Assembly: GCA_964509885.1 (NCBI GenBank)
Contig: CAZDZL010000006.1
Location: forward strand, 1 to 64,000
DNA: 64,000 bases
From: Palsa-1447 sp964509885
GTDB lineage: Bacteria > Verrucomicrobiota > Verrucomicrobiia > Opitutales > Opitutaceae
Reading direction: 5' to 3'
Shown here: in pieces, positions 27,384 through 35,532 of the stretch
Position numbering within the stretch: the stretch's first letter is position 1
How the letters are laid out: each line of letters begins with the position of its first letter
Made by a program: the position numbers and the translations under genes
Notes under the pieces: model-generated
The model's input: the letters and a program-made list of their open reading frames with translations, nothing else
What the model was told of the DNA's origin: nothing
Database searches by the model: none

Positions 27384-28784
27384 CTAGGCCAGCAGCTTCT
27401 TCCAGCGGGCGAACTGCCGGGCAACCTGGAGGGGACCGGGCATTCCCGTCCCCTTCCTCATCGCGAGGGAGCGGTCGAGGTCGAACACCCGCGCCCAGTC
27501 GGCGCCGAAGCCCGGATGCAGCCGCCTGACCTCGGCGGTGGAAAGCTCCGGGATGGTGCACCCCTTCTTCTCGGAGAGCGCCACCACCGCCCCGACCACG
27601 TGATGGGCCTCGCGGAAGGGCACGCCGCGCGAGACGAGGTATTCGGCGAGGTCGGTGGAAAGGAGGGCGGGGTCCGCGACCGCCGCGGCGCAGCGGTCCC
27701 TCACGAAGGTCATCCCCCGCAGGGTGCCCTCGAGGACCTCGGCGCAGCTCGCCGCCTGGTCGAAGCTGTCGAACACGGGCGGCTTGTCCTCCTGAAGGTC
27801 GCGGTTGTAGGTCATCGGGAGCCCCTTCACGAGCGCCAGGAGCGTGTGGAGGTTCCCCTGCAGCCGGGCGGACTTCCCCCTCAGGAGCTCGCAGGCGTCG
27901 GGGTTCTTCTTCTGGGGCATGAGCGAGCTGCCCGTGCAGAAATCGTCGGGGAGTTCCACGAACTTGAATTCCGCGCTGCTCCAGAGGATCAGGTCCTCGG
28001 CGATCCTGGAAAAATGGACCCCCAGGATCGCGCAGGCGCCGGCGAACTCGATGAAGACATCCCTGTCCGCGACGGCGTCCATCGAGTTCTGGGTCACCCG
28101 GGGCCGCCCCTTGGAGTCCACGAACCCGAGGATCTTCGCGGTGTACTCGCGGTCGATGCGCAGCGTCGTCCCCGCGATCGCCCCGGAACCCAGCGGGCAC
28201 TCGTTCGCCTTTTCCGCGACCTCCGCAAACCGGGCCCTGTCGCGCTCGAGCATCTCCATCCAGGCGAAAAGGTGATGCGCGGCGGCGACCGGCTGCGCCC
28301 TCTGCAGATGGGTGTAGCCGGGGATCCGGACGCCCCGGCTCTCCGCCGCGGCGGCAAGGAGGGCCCGCTGCGCGGCGAGCACCCTGGCCCCGAGCACCGA
28401 GCACGCATGCTTGAAGAACAGCCTCATGTCGGTCGCGACCTGGTCGTTGCGGCTGCGCGCGGTGTGGAGCTTCGCCGCGGCGGGCACACGCATCGTGAGC
28501 GCGTGCTCGATGTTCATGTGGAGGTCCTCGAGCCTCTCGTCCCAGACGAAACGCCCTGCCTCGATCTCCGCGAGTATCGCGTCGAGGCCCTTCTGGATCG
28601 CGTCGCGCTCCCTTGCCGTGATGAGCCCCACGCGGGCGAGCATGGCGCAGTGCGCCTTGCTGCCGGCGATGTCGAACGGCGCCAGCCTCCTGTCAAAGGA
28701 GGTGGATTCGCTGAACTTCATCATCAGCGCGGCGGGACCCGCGTCAAAGCGGCCCCCCCAGGTTGCCTGCGTTTTCTTGGCCAT
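27384..28784 (-). CDS. argH: Argininosuccinate lyase
   Basis: Last step of arginine synthesis, releasing fumarate and arginine. The 466-residue protein carries the superfamily signature GSSLMPQKKNPD (about residue 285), the TARSRNDQVATD loop near 110 and GYTHLQRAQP. The start at 28784 (MAKKTQATWGGRF) gives the normal N-terminus. It is transcribed just ahead of mutL on the same strand with 30 nt between. Confidence 0.97.
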   Translation of the reverse strand: MAKKTQATWGGRFDAGPAALMMKFSESTSFDRRLAPFDIAGSKAHCAMLARVGLITARERDAIQKGLDAILAEIEAGRFVWDERLEDLHMNIEHALTMRVPAAAKLHTARSRNDQVATDMRLFFKHACSVLGARVLAAQRALLAAAAESRGVRIPGYTHLQRAQPVAAAHHLFAWMEMLERDRARFAEVAEKANECPLGSGAIAGTTLRIDREYTAKILGFVDSKGRPRVTQNSMDAVADRDVFIEFAGACAILGVHFSRIAEDLILWSSAEFKFVELPDDFCTGSSLMPQKKNPDACELLRGKSARLQGNLHTLLALVKGLPMTYNRDLQEDKPPVFDSFDQAASCAEVLEGTLRGMTFVRDRCAAAVADPALLSTDLAEYLVSRGVPFREAHHVVGAVVALSEKKGCTIPELSTAEVRRLHPGFGADWARVFDLDRSLAMRKGTGMPGPLQVARQFARWKKLLA

Positions 28785-28887
28785 GTTGCGGGAGACGAGA
28801 TGACTCGCCGCCGAGCGCAGGCGCAACGCGAAATATCGCGCCCATTTTGCAGTTTGCCCACCGGCGCCCCGCGTCCAGATTGGCCGG

Positions 28888-29367
28888 GTGCGCCGGCTGC
28901 TAACCCCCGTCTCCCTCGCCCTCCTGGCGGCGCTGCCCCTGCGCGCCGACGATTCCATGGCCAGGTTCAACGTCGTGGACATCAAGCCCGCGGTCGTGTC
29001 GGTCTTCATCGCCACCGTGACGATGACGATGCCGCCGTTCGTCCGGAAGAACACCGTCTACTCGTCGACGTACACCGCGAAGGTGTTCCCCTACTTCTTC
29101 TACAACGAGAAGGGCCGAATATGGATCGTGGTCCCCGAGGACTTGCTTCAGCGCGCCGCCAAGGGGCAGCCCGTCGACTTCGTCGGGCACGCGCTGAGCG
29201 ACGCCGGTGAGGAACGCCGTGTCGAGGGCCACGCCGTCCCCATGGGGCCCTGGGGCGGGAAGATCCGGGTGCGCGTCTTCGTGACGAAGAGGATCTCCCT
29301 AAACTACGACACGACCTACGTGCTCAAGGGCTCCCCGGGGGCCGCGCCTGCCCCTACGCCCAGATGA
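28888..29367 (+). CDS. Secreted protein of unknown function
   Basis: A 159-residue protein beginning at GTG (28888) with a clear signal peptide (residues 1-20, LLAALPLRADD). The mature part is a small beta-rich protein with a KVFPYFFYNEKGRIWIVV centre, basic and ending in an Ala/Pro tail. I recognise no family with confidence. It is predicted periplasmic. Codon use matches the host and the C-terminal 14 nt overlap the convergent OsmC gene. Function unknown. Confidence 0.72.
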   Translation: MRRLLTPVSLALLAALPLRADDSMARFNVVDIKPAVVSVFIATVTMTMPPFVRKNTVYSSTYTAKVFPYFFYNEKGRIWIVVPEDLLQRAAKGQPVDFVGHALSDAGEERRVEGHAVPMGPWGGKIRVRVFVTKRISLNYDTTYVLKGSPGAAPAPTPR

Positions 29368-29761
29368 ATTCGATGACCTTCTCGACCGACGGCGCCAGGC
29401 TCTGGTGCACCGGGCATGTGTTGGCCGCCTTCTCAAGCACGCCCTGAGGCACGCCCTTCGCGGAGGCGGGCATCCACATCCGGGCGGTCAGCCTCGATAT
29501 CCTCCTCGGCGCGTCCGCCGACATTTCCTTCGTCACGTCGAAGCGGATCCCGCCGATCTCCACGCCGTGCTTCCGGGCCACGATGGCCATGGTGGTCGCG
29601 ATGCAGGTCGCGAATCCCGTCGCCACCAGATCCGTGGGCGAGAAGGCCTCGCCGCGGCCCTGGTTGTCCTTCGGAGCGTCCGTGGCGAGCACGTTGCCCG
29701 AGGGGCCGTGCACGGCCGAGCAGTGGAGTTCGCCCTGGTATTCGCCGTTGATCTTAACCAT
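29354..29761 (-). CDS. OsmC/Ohr-family peroxiredoxin-like protein
   Basis: A 135-residue OsmC-superfamily protein. The two redox cysteines are C53 (TGFATCIATT) and C116 (NTCPVHQSL). Members reduce organic hydroperoxides; this one resembles the YhfA/OsmC-like subgroup more than Ohr, judging by the ATDAPKDNQGRGEAFSPTDL segment. It is cytoplasmic. Start ATG at 29759-29761. The 3' end overlaps the convergent secreted-protein gene. Confidence 0.9.
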   Translation of the reverse strand: MVKINGEYQGELHCSAVHGPSGNVLATDAPKDNQGRGEAFSPTDLVATGFATCIATTMAIVARKHGVEIGGIRFDVTKEMSADAPRRISRLTARMWMPASAKGVPQGVLEKAANTCPVHQSLAPSVEKVIEFIWA

Positions 29762-29801
29762 GGACCCATCATCACCCGGGCGCGGGGATTTGCAACCGCC
29801 C

Positions 29802-31127
29802 TCAGGGCTCGGGCGCTATGAATGAGGGATCGATCACCTTGCGGGCCTGGCGGACAAAGGACGCCAGCGGGGCGTCGAAGTTCGGCGCGGGACCCCCGCA
29901 CCCCGGGATAAAGATGGGGGCTCGAGCGGGCGGGCTGCCCAGCGTCAGCGGCGTGGCCTCCCTCTGCTGGTCGAGTGACTGGGTCACGTAGCTGGTCCTG
30001 ACGTAATACACGTCCTGGCCGCCGCGCCTCCACAGCTCGAAGACAAGGGCCCCGCCCGGGAGCATCGGGTTCATCTGCGTACCGGCCACGCACCAGTTCA
30101 TCCCGAACAGGCCTCCGACGCTGGCCTGTGTGGAGTCGTGGCCCACGAGAACGACAATGTGCTCTCCCGAGGGGCCAATGGCGCCCGGGACGGGCTCACC
30201 CTCGGCCCCCTGCTCAAGCGTGTCGACGATGTGGCTCGCGATGTTGGAGGCGCCCACCTGTGCCGGGTAAAAGGTTCGGCACACCAGGTCAAAGAAGAGC
30301 TCATGGAGCACCAGCACGTCGGTCATCACTCTCCCATCCACCTTTCCCCAGCCCACGTCCGGCGCGGGCATGCCGTCCGTGTATTCAAGGAGAAGGCTGT
30401 CGGCGCACGTCTCCGCGACCCTCAGGGGCCCCGACAGCTTGACGAGGTAGTCCTTCTGGCCCGCGGCCAGCTCGCTCGGCCCGTCGAGGGGCGTGGACGC
30501 GCCGGCTCCCGCGCCCCAGAGTATTCCCTTAAGCTCTGCGAACTGCGGGGCATAGGCCCTCTCCAGATTTCCCATGTCCCCGCCCACGCGCCCGAGCACG
30601 GCAGCCGCAGCCAAACCGGGGTCCGCGTGTCCCACGTGGGACCGGTAGGGCTGGTACAGGGGGTCGGCTTCGCCCTCGGGAAGAGCGTGCACGTCCGGCT
30701 CTCCGACGGGAACGAGGGCCTTGCCGAGGATCCGGCCGGTCTCGATGGTCCGCTGGTCGTTGTCCGCGCGGATGAAGACTAGGGGCCCGTCGACGGCCGG
30801 GTCGCCCGAGAGCAGCCCCGATGCCATGAACCGCATGCGGTAGTAATCCCCCATGAAGGCGACGAGCTGGTTGCCACGAGGCGTCTGGATGGCCGGCGCC
30901 ACCTCCCATTTGGGCCAGGGCTGCGCCGCGTACTTCGCCATCGCGTCGTTGGCCAGGAGCGGCGCGCGCACGCCGTGCCGCGTCAGGATGATGGCGAGCT
31001 TCAGCTCGTCTGCGGAGGATTGGGGGCCGGCCCCTCCCGCCGCGCAGAGGACAAGCGATGCCAGAAGCGCCGCAATGCACGCCCGGGCCCGTGTTTTCCT
31101 TCTCCCAAGCCCGCGGATTTCGCCCAT
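29802..31127 (-). CDS. Histidine acid phosphatase (clade 2, phytase-like)
   Basis: A 441-residue secreted histidine phosphatase. A signal peptide spans about residues 1-33. The nucleophilic motif RHGVRAP begins at R50, and the partner HD motif is VGHDST near residue 330, as in AppA and glucose-1-phosphatase. The predicted role is phosphate release from organic phosphomonoesters in the periplasm. No Pho-box search was possible. It is divergent from the PQQ dehydrogenase gene across 109 bp. Confidence 0.88.
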   Translation of the reverse strand: MGEIRGLGRRKTRARACIAALLASLVLCAAGGAGPQSSADELKLAIILTRHGVRAPLLANDAMAKYAAQPWPKWEVAPAIQTPRGNQLVAFMGDYYRMRFMASGLLSGDPAVDGPLVFIRADNDQRTIETGRILGKALVPVGEPDVHALPEGEADPLYQPYRSHVGHADPGLAAAAVLGRVGGDMGNLERAYAPQFAELKGILWGAGAGASTPLDGPSELAAGQKDYLVKLSGPLRVAETCADSLLLEYTDGMPAPDVGWGKVDGRVMTDVLVLHELFFDLVCRTFYPAQVGASNIASHIVDTLEQGAEGEPVPGAIGPSGEHIVVLVGHDSTQASVGGLFGMNWCVAGTQMNPMLPGGALVFELWRRGGQDVYYVRTSYVTQSLDQQREATPLTLGSPPARAPIFIPGCGGPAPNFDAPLASFVRQARKVIDPSFIAPEP

Positions 31128-31236
31128 GATGCAATCAATCGCCGATCAAGGACCCAGTCAAGGTGGCGGCGCGCTAGCGGATTCCATGCGCCCGATTGTC
31201 ATCCCGTGTGGCTGAGACAAGGCCCATACCCTCTTC

Positions 31237-33216
31237 ATGCCCTCAAATCCCCCGAGCCGTCCTCAAGCGCCTAGAAGAACCCCTTGGATCGCTGCTGCCG
31301 CAGTCGGTCTCCTCGGCTCGCTCGCCTGCGCCCTCGCGAGCGCCGCATCGGCGACCACCTACCCCGTCGCCCCCGCATTCGGTGGGATCAACTTCCAGCA
31401 GCCGGTCCAGGTGGTCTTCGCCCCGGGCGAGACCACGCGGGCGTTCGTGGTCGAGAGGGCCGGGACGATCGCGATGGTGCCGGACATCAGCAACCCGGTC
31501 AGGCACGTGATTCTTGACCTCTCGGCCAACGTCAACCCCAGCGCCAACGACGGCGGCCACGGAATGCTCTCGATGGCCTTCCACCCCAATTTTGCGCAGA
31601 ACGGCTACTTCTACGTGTGGACCTCATTCTGGGACTCCGGCGGGAACCGGTACACGAGGCTGATCCGCTACACGCTTTCCGCGGGCGGCACGGTGGACCC
31701 CGCCTCCGCGCTCACCCTGATCAGCCAGCCGGTAGGCTCGGGGGGCCACGACGGCGGAACGCTCCTGTTTGGAGCGGATGGCTACCTCTATCTCTCGATC
31801 GGCGACGGCGACGAGGGGGTGGCCGGCGCCGAGGCGATAGCCAGCCACCAGCGCATCGACATGGGATTCTTCGGCGCCGTGCTCCGCATCGACGTCGACC
31901 AGAGGCCGGGGAACCTCGCCCCCAACCCCCATCTTGGACAGCAGCCCACGGGCTACCTGATCCCGGCGGACAACCCCTTCATCGGGGCGACGTCCTTCAA
32001 CGGCCAGCCCGTCAATCCCGCGTCGGTCAGGACCGAGTTCTGGGCCGTGGGTCTCAGGAACCCGTTCCGGATGGCATTCGACTCCGCAAACGGCGACCTG
32101 TGGGTGGGCGACGTCGGCCTCAATACCCGCGAGGAGATCGACGTCGTTACAAAGGGGGCGAACTACGGATGGAGTTTCTACGAGGGCAATGCGCCCGGCC
32201 CCGACTTTGCGTCGCTTCCCCCGGGCATCCCGTTCACCCCTCCCATCTGGGACATCGGTCACACCAACGGAGACCTGTGCATCATCGGCGGTCTCCTTTA
32301 TCACGGGGCGCAGTTCCCCCAGCTTCAGGGACAGTACGTCTTCGGCGACTACATCAGCGGGCGCATCTGGGCGGCCAGCAGCACCGCCACGCGTCCGTTT
32401 CAGGGATCCCAGGTGGTCCAGATCGCCTCAGTGGTCGGGGTGACCGACATCACGGTCCAGCCCGGCACCGGGGACATCCTCCTCGCCAACCTGAACGACG
32501 GGGTCATCCAGAAGCTCGGCCCCGCGTCGGCGACTCTCACGCCCCCGCTCATCGGCGTCCAGCCGACCGCCCAGACCATAGCAAGCGGAAGCACCGTCGT
32601 CTTCGGCGTCGAGGTCAACGCCTCGCCGGCGGCGACCTACCAATGGTTCCTCAACGGCGCGCCCGTGTCCGGGGCGACCGGGGCCCTGCTTGTTCTCCCG
32701 GATGCGACCGCGGCAAACGAGGGCACCTATTCCTGCCTGGTCTCAAACTCCGCCGGGTCGGTCATGAGCGCGCCCGCGGGCCTCACCGTATCGGCGGCGG
32801 CGCCCTCCCCGCGTCTCATCAACATCTCGACGCGCGGGCGTGTCGGCACCGGGGCGGATCTCCTCATAGCGGGCTTCGTGATCGGCGGCACGACATCGAC
32901 GACGGTTCTCATCCGCGCCTCGGGTCCGGCCATCGGCGCCCCACCCTTCAACGTCGCCGGCGCGCTCTCGGACCCGCAACTCCAGCTGTTTGGCCCGGGA
33001 AGCCCGTCTCCCCTGCTGGCCTCCAACGCGGGATGGGCCGGGGATCCGCAGATATCCGCCGAGGCCGCGGCGGTCGGAGCTTTCCCGTGGACAAACCTGG
33101 GAGGCAAGGATTCCGCCCTCCTCGTGACCCTGCCCCCCGGCGCTTATACGGCCCAAGTATCGGGCGCGTCTGGAGACGCCGGCGTCGCGCTCGTCGAGGT
33201 GTACGACGTTCCCTAG
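31237..33216 (+). CDS. Secreted PQQ-type sugar dehydrogenase with Ig-like and C-terminal verrucomicrobial domain
   Basis: A 659-residue multi-domain secreted protein. A signal peptide ends near residue 43. A six-bladed soluble glucose/sorbosone dehydrogenase-type propeller occupies about 50-430 (GGHDGGTLLFGADGYLYLSIGDGDEG near 168-193 and an AVGLRNPFRMAFD blade). An Ig-like domain follows at about 435-520 with the YQWFLNG tryptophan and GTYSCLVSN cysteine region. Residues 525-659 form a beta domain beginning INISTRGRVGTG, repeatedly found at the ends of Opitutaceae exoproteins. It probably oxidises aldoses outside the cytoplasm; the cofactor assignment is by family. Confidence 0.88.
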   Translation: MPSNPPSRPQAPRRTPWIAAAAVGLLGSLACALASAASATTYPVAPAFGGINFQQPVQVVFAPGETTRAFVVERAGTIAMVPDISNPVRHVILDLSANVNPSANDGGHGMLSMAFHPNFAQNGYFYVWTSFWDSGGNRYTRLIRYTLSAGGTVDPASALTLISQPVGSGGHDGGTLLFGADGYLYLSIGDGDEGVAGAEAIASHQRIDMGFFGAVLRIDVDQRPGNLAPNPHLGQQPTGYLIPADNPFIGATSFNGQPVNPASVRTEFWAVGLRNPFRMAFDSANGDLWVGDVGLNTREEIDVVTKGANYGWSFYEGNAPGPDFASLPPGIPFTPPIWDIGHTNGDLCIIGGLLYHGAQFPQLQGQYVFGDYISGRIWAASSTATRPFQGSQVVQIASVVGVTDITVQPGTGDILLANLNDGVIQKLGPASATLTPPLIGVQPTAQTIASGSTVVFGVEVNASPAATYQWFLNGAPVSGATGALLVLPDATAANEGTYSCLVSNSAGSVMSAPAGLTVSAAAPSPRLINISTRGRVGTGADLLIAGFVIGGTTSTTVLIRASGPAIGAPPFNVAGALSDPQLQLFGPGSPSPLLASNAGWAGDPQISAEAAAVGAFPWTNLGGKDSALLVTLPPGAYTAQVSGASGDAGVALVEVYDVP

Positions 33217-33411
33217 TCCGATCGCGCGGATTCTCGGTCGACCCTGCGGCGCCGCGGCAGTTGGCTCTCCTTCGGGATGCTGGGAGGACTTCGCTCGTGC
33301 CACCACGTGCATGCCCTTGCGACGGCAAGATGCGGAATGCCGTACGGCCTGGGGCGAACCGCTCTCAATCCCGAACTTGGAGATGATTTGAGGGGGTTGA
33401 CTCCGGCGTTT

Positions 33412-33433
33412 ATGTGGCCACTAATAGCCACAT
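33412..33433. promoter_or_regulatory. Inverted repeat over the antitoxin start (putative operator)
   Basis: ATGTGGC at 33412-33418 and its exact complement GCCACAT at 33427-33433 flank an 8-nt spacer. The right arm contains the first two bases of the antitoxin ATG. Phd/YefM antitoxins repress their own operon through palindromes next to the start, so this is the likely autoregulatory site. Function inferred from position. Confidence 0.4.
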
Positions 33434-33761
33434 GAAGAGGAAACCGAGAATTCGATCAACTTATCCCGAGGCGCAGGCCCGTGAATTGGAGATCAGAGAG
33501 GCTGCGGCTGCCTATGGTGTGAATTGCGAAGTGGTCAGCGTGCGAGAGGCAAAGGACCAATTGTCGAGCCTCCTCGACCGGGCCGCTAAGGGAGAGAAAA
33601 TCGTGATCACCAGCGACGGCCAACCAAAGGCGATGATTGTGCGCTACCGACCAGTGCTTTTCGGAGCCAAGTGGAAGTCGTTACGTGAACTTCGTAAATT
33701 GACCACCGTTGTCGAGGATTCGGCGCCAATTCTGCGCGCCGAGAAAGACAGTGGCTATTGA
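33432..33761 (+). CDS. Phd/YefM-family antitoxin
   Basis: A 109-residue type II antitoxin. The N-terminal Phd/YefM DNA-binding fold is visible in VVSVREAKDQLSSLLDRAAKGEKIVITSDGQP (about residues 35-66); the C-terminal tail would wrap the toxin. A GTG six codons upstream (33414) is an alternative start. GC is lower than in flanking housekeeping genes, which suggests transfer. It is followed directly by the VapC-type toxin; the pair probably forms a neutralised complex that represses its own promoter. Confidence 0.87.
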   Translation: MKRKPRIRSTYPEAQARELEIREAAAAYGVNCEVVSVREAKDQLSSLLDRAAKGEKIVITSDGQPKAMIVRYRPVLFGAKWKSLRELRKLTTVVEDSAPILRAEKDSGY

Positions 33762-33765
33762 CGCC

Positions 33766-34185
33766 ATGTACATCGATACCTCAGCGCTCGTTAAACTCTA
33801 CATCGGGGAACCCGATTCTGATGCCTGTGAGGAGATCGTAGCAGAAGAGTCCCTGGTATCTTCGCGATTGCTCTACTGCGAGTTTCGATCCGCTCTTCTT
33901 GGCAAGATTTCGAGGGGAGCGGTATCCCCTGAGTTTGCCTCAGAAGTTTGGAGCGAATTCGAGCAACACATCGTTGATCGCAGGATTCGCCTCGTTTCCA
34001 TGGACGACACGCTATTCATCGAGGCTGCCAAGCTATTGGGAGAGATTCATCCCTTTGTTGCCCTGCGGACTCTGGACGCCCTTCACCTCGTGACCTATAT
34101 GAGCGTAGACGCGGGGCCGCTTTTCACCAAGGACCGCCGCATGATCCAGGCCGCGGCGCACATGGGCCTACCGGTCGCCGGCTAG
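33766..34185 (+). CDS. VapC-type PIN-domain ribonuclease toxin
   Basis: A 139-residue PIN-domain protein. The four acidic metal-site residues are present: D4 (YIDTSALVKLY), E39 (CEFRSALL), D104 (TLDALHL) and D123 (FTKDRR). It should therefore be an active Mg-dependent RNase, cutting tRNA or rRNA as VapCs do. The ATG at 33766 fits the family; a GTG at 33751 would overlap the antitoxin stop. The pair is flanked by non-coding sequence on both sides. Confidence 0.9.
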   Translation: MYIDTSALVKLYIGEPDSDACEEIVAEESLVSSRLLYCEFRSALLGKISRGAVSPEFASEVWSEFEQHIVDRRIRLVSMDDTLFIEAAKLLGEIHPFVALRTLDALHLVTYMSVDAGPLFTKDRRMIQAAAHMGLPVAG

Positions 34186-34534
34186 CGGGAAATGGTGTCG
34201 TCCCAAGTCGATACTGCGGCAACACCCTAGCGGAAGCAGATCGGCTGCCTCGAGGGGCCTTTCCCGGTGTCCTGCGTTCGCCAGCAATGCCGGCGCAGTT
34301 TTCCACTGGAAATTCTCTAAATGATTACTTTGGCGATATTTACGTACTTCGCCTCGCTATGATGTCCTCTCCCCAAAAACACCCCATAGCCGAGGGCGGC
34401 CGTTGCGAGTACCGTTCCGTGACTAATCTGCCATGCCCTTACTCGCCCAATCTTGGTGTGCATTCGTAGGCGCGGCCTCGGGTGACGAATCCGTCCCCGG
34501 CTTGGTTCGCCGCAATTGCGGGGCTTGATCCGCG
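34186..34534. other. Non-coding gap between toxin-antitoxin pair and cheB
   Basis: 349 bases without a convincing gene on either strand. Short open frames here have no recognisable content. A small inverted repeat (TTTCC at 34300-34304, GGAAA at 34308-34312) is the only structure I see. It presumably holds the cheB promoter. Confidence 0.5.
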
Positions 34535-35338
34535 ATGCCAACATCCAGCCACCCAAAGTTGACGCCGCCTGTCCCGCCGTGCGAGCCCTCGGGCCCGAGG
34601 GCCGCCAAATCCGCCCACCCCACGGATCGCGAGAAGGCGAACTCGAGAGAGCATGGCAAACCGGACGAGAATCTGACTGTAGTCTGCTTTGGGGCGTCCG
34701 CGGGAGGCTTCGAGGCCTATTGCCTCATTCTATCCCTGCTCCCGTCGGACACCGGGATGGCCTACATCATTGTTCATCACCAGCCAGCAGACGGGAAATC
34801 GCTCCTCGTGGACATTCTCCCCCGCATCACGGAGATGCCAGTGATTCTGGTGGCCGACGGTGAATGCGTGAGAGCAGACCACGTTTACGTGGTGCCAGCC
34901 GGTATGCAGGTGACCATGGATGGAGACGAGTTCCGCATTGGCGCCATTCACAAGGCACCAGGTTGGCCCAAGAACATTACCGTTTTCCTGAAATCCCTTG
35001 CGGAGGACCGCCAGAAACGCGCGATCGCGGTCATCCTGTCAGGATTCGACTCCGACGGGGCTGCGGCCCTCAAGTCGATCAAGGAGGCGGGAGGAATCGT
35101 CTTTGCCCAGGAATTCCGAACGGCCAAGCAGCCGGACATGCCGCAGAGTGCCGTCAAGACAGGATGCGTCGACAGGCTGTTGCAACCGGCCGAGATCGCA
35201 TTCCAGCTGGCACGCATCGCCGAGGAGCGGGCCCGACTTCGGGAAACCCTGGCGTTACCAACAGAGTCAGCGTTGCCCAAGGGTGGAACATCAAATCCCA
35301 CCCGAAAGAAGAAACCGCGGATGGCACCTATTGGATAG
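34535..35338 (+). CDS. CheB-type methylesterase domain protein, stand-alone
   Basis: A 267-residue protein consisting of a CheB catalytic domain without the usual N-terminal receiver. Catalytic triad candidates are S55 (FGASAGGFE), H81 or H82 (IVHHQPADG) and the Asp in GFDSDGAAAL. The N-terminal 45 residues are Pro/Lys-rich and probably disordered. No chemoreceptor, CheA or CheW is in the window, so the substrate may not be a classical MCP. It faces the sensor kinase and CheB-CheR genes on the opposite strand. Confidence 0.88.
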   Translation: MPTSSHPKLTPPVPPCEPSGPRAAKSAHPTDREKANSREHGKPDENLTVVCFGASAGGFEAYCLILSLLPSDTGMAYIIVHHQPADGKSLLVDILPRITEMPVILVADGECVRADHVYVVPAGMQVTMDGDEFRIGAIHKAPGWPKNITVFLKSLAEDRQKRAIAVILSGFDSDGAAALKSIKEAGGIVFAQEFRTAKQPDMPQSAVKTGCVDRLLQPAEIAFQLARIAEERARLRETLALPTESALPKGGTSNPTRKKKPRMAPIG

Positions 35339-35532
35339 CCTAGGGAAAAGGGGCGTCAGCGAGAGAAAATCCGGAAACGCGGGCGTGAGGTCCGCCCCTG
35401 CTTCAAAATCGAAGGTAAACCGCCGCAGCCGCGGCGCCTTCGTGCGGATTCCACTCGTGACTCCAAGGTGCTTTCCGTGCGGCCTCCCCCGCCGTTCATT
35501 CGGTGCGCAGAAGCAACCTTGGTTCGACGACG

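Noticed and set aside
34287..34469. Short open frame in the gap before cheB
   Set aside because: 60 codons, no recognisable content, no ribosome binding site and no codon pattern like the neighbours.
35349..35399. AGGGGCG/CGCCCCT inverted arms between cheB and the sensor kinase
   Set aside because: The arms are 37 nt apart with no compact stem or T-run, so a terminator is not supported.
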